Positions 6,357-7,374 of a DNA stretch of 7,374 nt are shown in pieces. Within the stretch, counting starts at the first letter, position 1, and every line of letters begins with the position of its first letter. The position numbers were made by a program, and so were the translations under genes. Below the pieces are notes generated by a model that did not search any database, had not been told where the DNA came from, and worked only from the letters and a program-made list of their open reading frames with translations. The stretch comes from an uncultured Erysipelotrichaceae bacterium (GTDB lineage: Bacteria > Bacillota_I > Bacilli_A > RFN20 > CAG-826). The DNA is taken from NCBI GenBank assembly GCA_902782395.1, contig CACZNF010000020.1, positions 1 to 7,374 on the forward strand, written 5' to 3'.

Positions 6357-7374
6357 GCGGTTTCTATCGCACGATATTCACGAATGACAGAAACTTTAAT
6401 TTGACCTGGATAGGTCATTTCATTTTCGATACGTTCTTTGATGTCTCTAGCTAATTTGAAGGCACCGACATCATCGATTTTTTCTGGAATAACCATGACA
6501 CGTAATTCACGGCCAGATTGCATCGCGTATGATTGATAAACGCCATCGTAGGACTTGCAGATTTCTTCAAGTTGTTCGATACGTTTGATGTAGTTTTCTA
6601 AGATTTCACTTCTAGCACCTGGTCTAGCAGCGCTTAATGTATCAGCGGCTTGGACTAAGTTAGCAATGATGTATTTTGCAGGAACGTCACCATGGTGAGA
6701 TTCGATGGAGTTAATAACGACATCACCTTCACCATATTTCTTGGCGAGTCTGGCACCAATTTCAACGTGGCTGCCATCCATTTCAAAGTCAGCGGCTTTA
6801 CCGACATCGTGTAAGAGACCTGCTCTCTTAGCTAAGTTTTGATCTAAGCCAAGTTCAGCGGCCATGATACCACATAAGTAAGCAACTTCAACGGAGTGGT
6901 CTAAAGCGTTTTGCCCGTATGAAGTACGATATTTTAATCTACCGACATAGTCGAGTAATTCTTTGTTGATTCTAGGTAAACCAAGTTTGAAGGCGACTTC
7001 TTGGCCCGCTTTATGGATGCTTTCATCGACTTCTTTCTTAGTCTTTTCAACGATTTCTTCAATTCTTCCTGGTTGAATACGGCCGTCTTTGATGAGGGCT
7101 TCAAGAGATAATCTAGCGATTTCTCTTCTAATAGGATTGAAGCAAGAAACAGTAATAACTTCTGGAGTATCATCAATGATTAAGTCAACACCTAATAATT
7201 GTTCTAAGGAACGGATGTTACGACCTTCACGACCGATGATTCTACCTTTCATTTCATCACTTGGTAAAGCGACGACTGAAACTGTTCTTTCACTGGTGAC
7301 ATCTTGCGCATAACGAGTTAAGGCTAAGCCTAAGAGTTCTTTAGCTTTAGTGTCACATTCTTCTTTCGCTTCTT
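6350..7374 (-). CDS. rny: Ribonuclease Y, N-terminal part outside window
   Basis: RNase Y is the membrane-anchored endoribonuclease that starts mRNA decay and processes transcripts in many Firmicutes. The frame is open to the right edge, giving 340 complete C-terminal residues of an expected roughly 520. The Met at 7250-7252 is internal, since the 40 residues before it match the family ([16 protein letters not shown], then [11 protein letters not shown]). The KH RNA-binding domain has [10 protein letters not shown] at visible residues 43-52 and LIIDDTPE at 64-71. The HD catalytic domain has LDHSVEV with His159, LLHDVGKA with His188-Asp189, ESHHGD at 224-229 and [14 protein letters not shown] at 241-254. 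The membrane helix and coiled coil must lie beyond the edge. The usual SGFDPIRRE reads SCFNPIRRE. It ends in tandem TAG stops and appears to lead the operon with ymdB, miaB and a YlbF/YmcA-like gene. Confidence 0.98.
   Translation of the reverse strand, partial: EAKEECDTKAKELLGLALTRYAQDVTSERTVSVVALPSDEMKGRIIGREGRNIRSLEQLLGVDLIIDDTPEVITVSCFNPIRREIARLSLEALIKDGRIQPGRIEEIVEKTKKEVDESIHKAGQEVAFKLGLPRINKELLDYVGRLKYRTSYGQNALDHSVEVAYLCGIMAAELGLDQNLAKRAGLLHDVGKAADFEMDGSHVEIGARLAKKYGEGDVVINSIESHHGDVPAKYIIANLVQAADTLSAARPGARSEILENYIKRIEQLEEICKSYDGVYQSYAMQSGRELRVMVIPEKIDDVGAFKLARDIKERIENEMTYPGQIKVSVIREYRAIETAK

Noticed and set aside
6350..7252. A complete 300-residue gene starting at the ATG at 7252
   Set aside because: The frame continues open to the window edge and the residues before this Met match RNase Y; the Met is internal, just before the KH motif GRIIGREG.
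1..7374. Use of TGA as a tryptophan codon, as in some Mollicutes
   Set aside because: No gene ends in TGA, but the tryptophan codons checked are TGG and no frame needs TGA read-through, so there is no positive evidence.

Overview
The window looks like ordinary chromosomal DNA from a low-GC Gram-positive bacterium, most likely of the class Bacilli in its broad sense (Erysipelotrichia or Mollicutes-related lineages). The evidence is the AT-rich sequence, the Shine-Dalgarno motifs, the membrane-RNase gene rny followed by ymdB, and a miaB gene followed by a YlbF/YmcA-type gene, an order known from Bacillus. All stop codons seen are TAA or TAG. The few tryptophan codons checked are TGG and no gene needs TGA to be read as an amino acid, so the standard code fits. 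The exact lineage is a guess.

Every supported gene is on the minus strand, so transcription runs from high to low coordinates. From the right edge: rny (RNase Y; its N-terminal coding part lies beyond position 7374), ymdB (metallophosphoesterase, TTG start), miaB (tRNA methylthiotransferase, one base after ymdB) and a small YlbF/YmcA-like gene (overlapping the end of miaB by 8 bases). These four are packed tightly and end at a strong intrinsic terminator at 3803-3828. They look like one RNA-metabolism operon: RNase Y, a possible partner protein of RNase Y, a phosphoesterase often found next to RNase Y, and a tRNA-modifying enzyme.

Next comes miaA (tRNA dimethylallyltransferase), which makes the i6A37 substrate of MiaB. 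It has no Shine-Dalgarno sequence. A perfect extended -10 motif (TGTTATAAT) sits where transcription would begin on the miaA ATG itself, so it is predicted to be a separately transcribed, leaderless mRNA. After a 78-base gap with a plausible sigma-A-type promoter comes fhs (formate-tetrahydrofolate ligase), which supplies 10-formyl-THF. A hairpin with a T-run follows fhs, and its 3' arm is also the ribosome-binding site of the last gene, an ABC transporter with fused ATPase and FtsX/MacB-like permease. That gene is cut off by the left window edge and is clearly more AT-rich than most of its neighbours.

No RNA genes, mobile elements, CRISPR arrays or long gene-free stretches were seen; the largest gap is 78 bases. 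The window is mainly conserved housekeeping genes. The most interesting points are gene-boundary signals (leaderless miaA, the hairpin over the ABC-transporter ribosome-binding site) and the short, cysteine-free YlbF/YmcA-like protein in the RNase Y operon.
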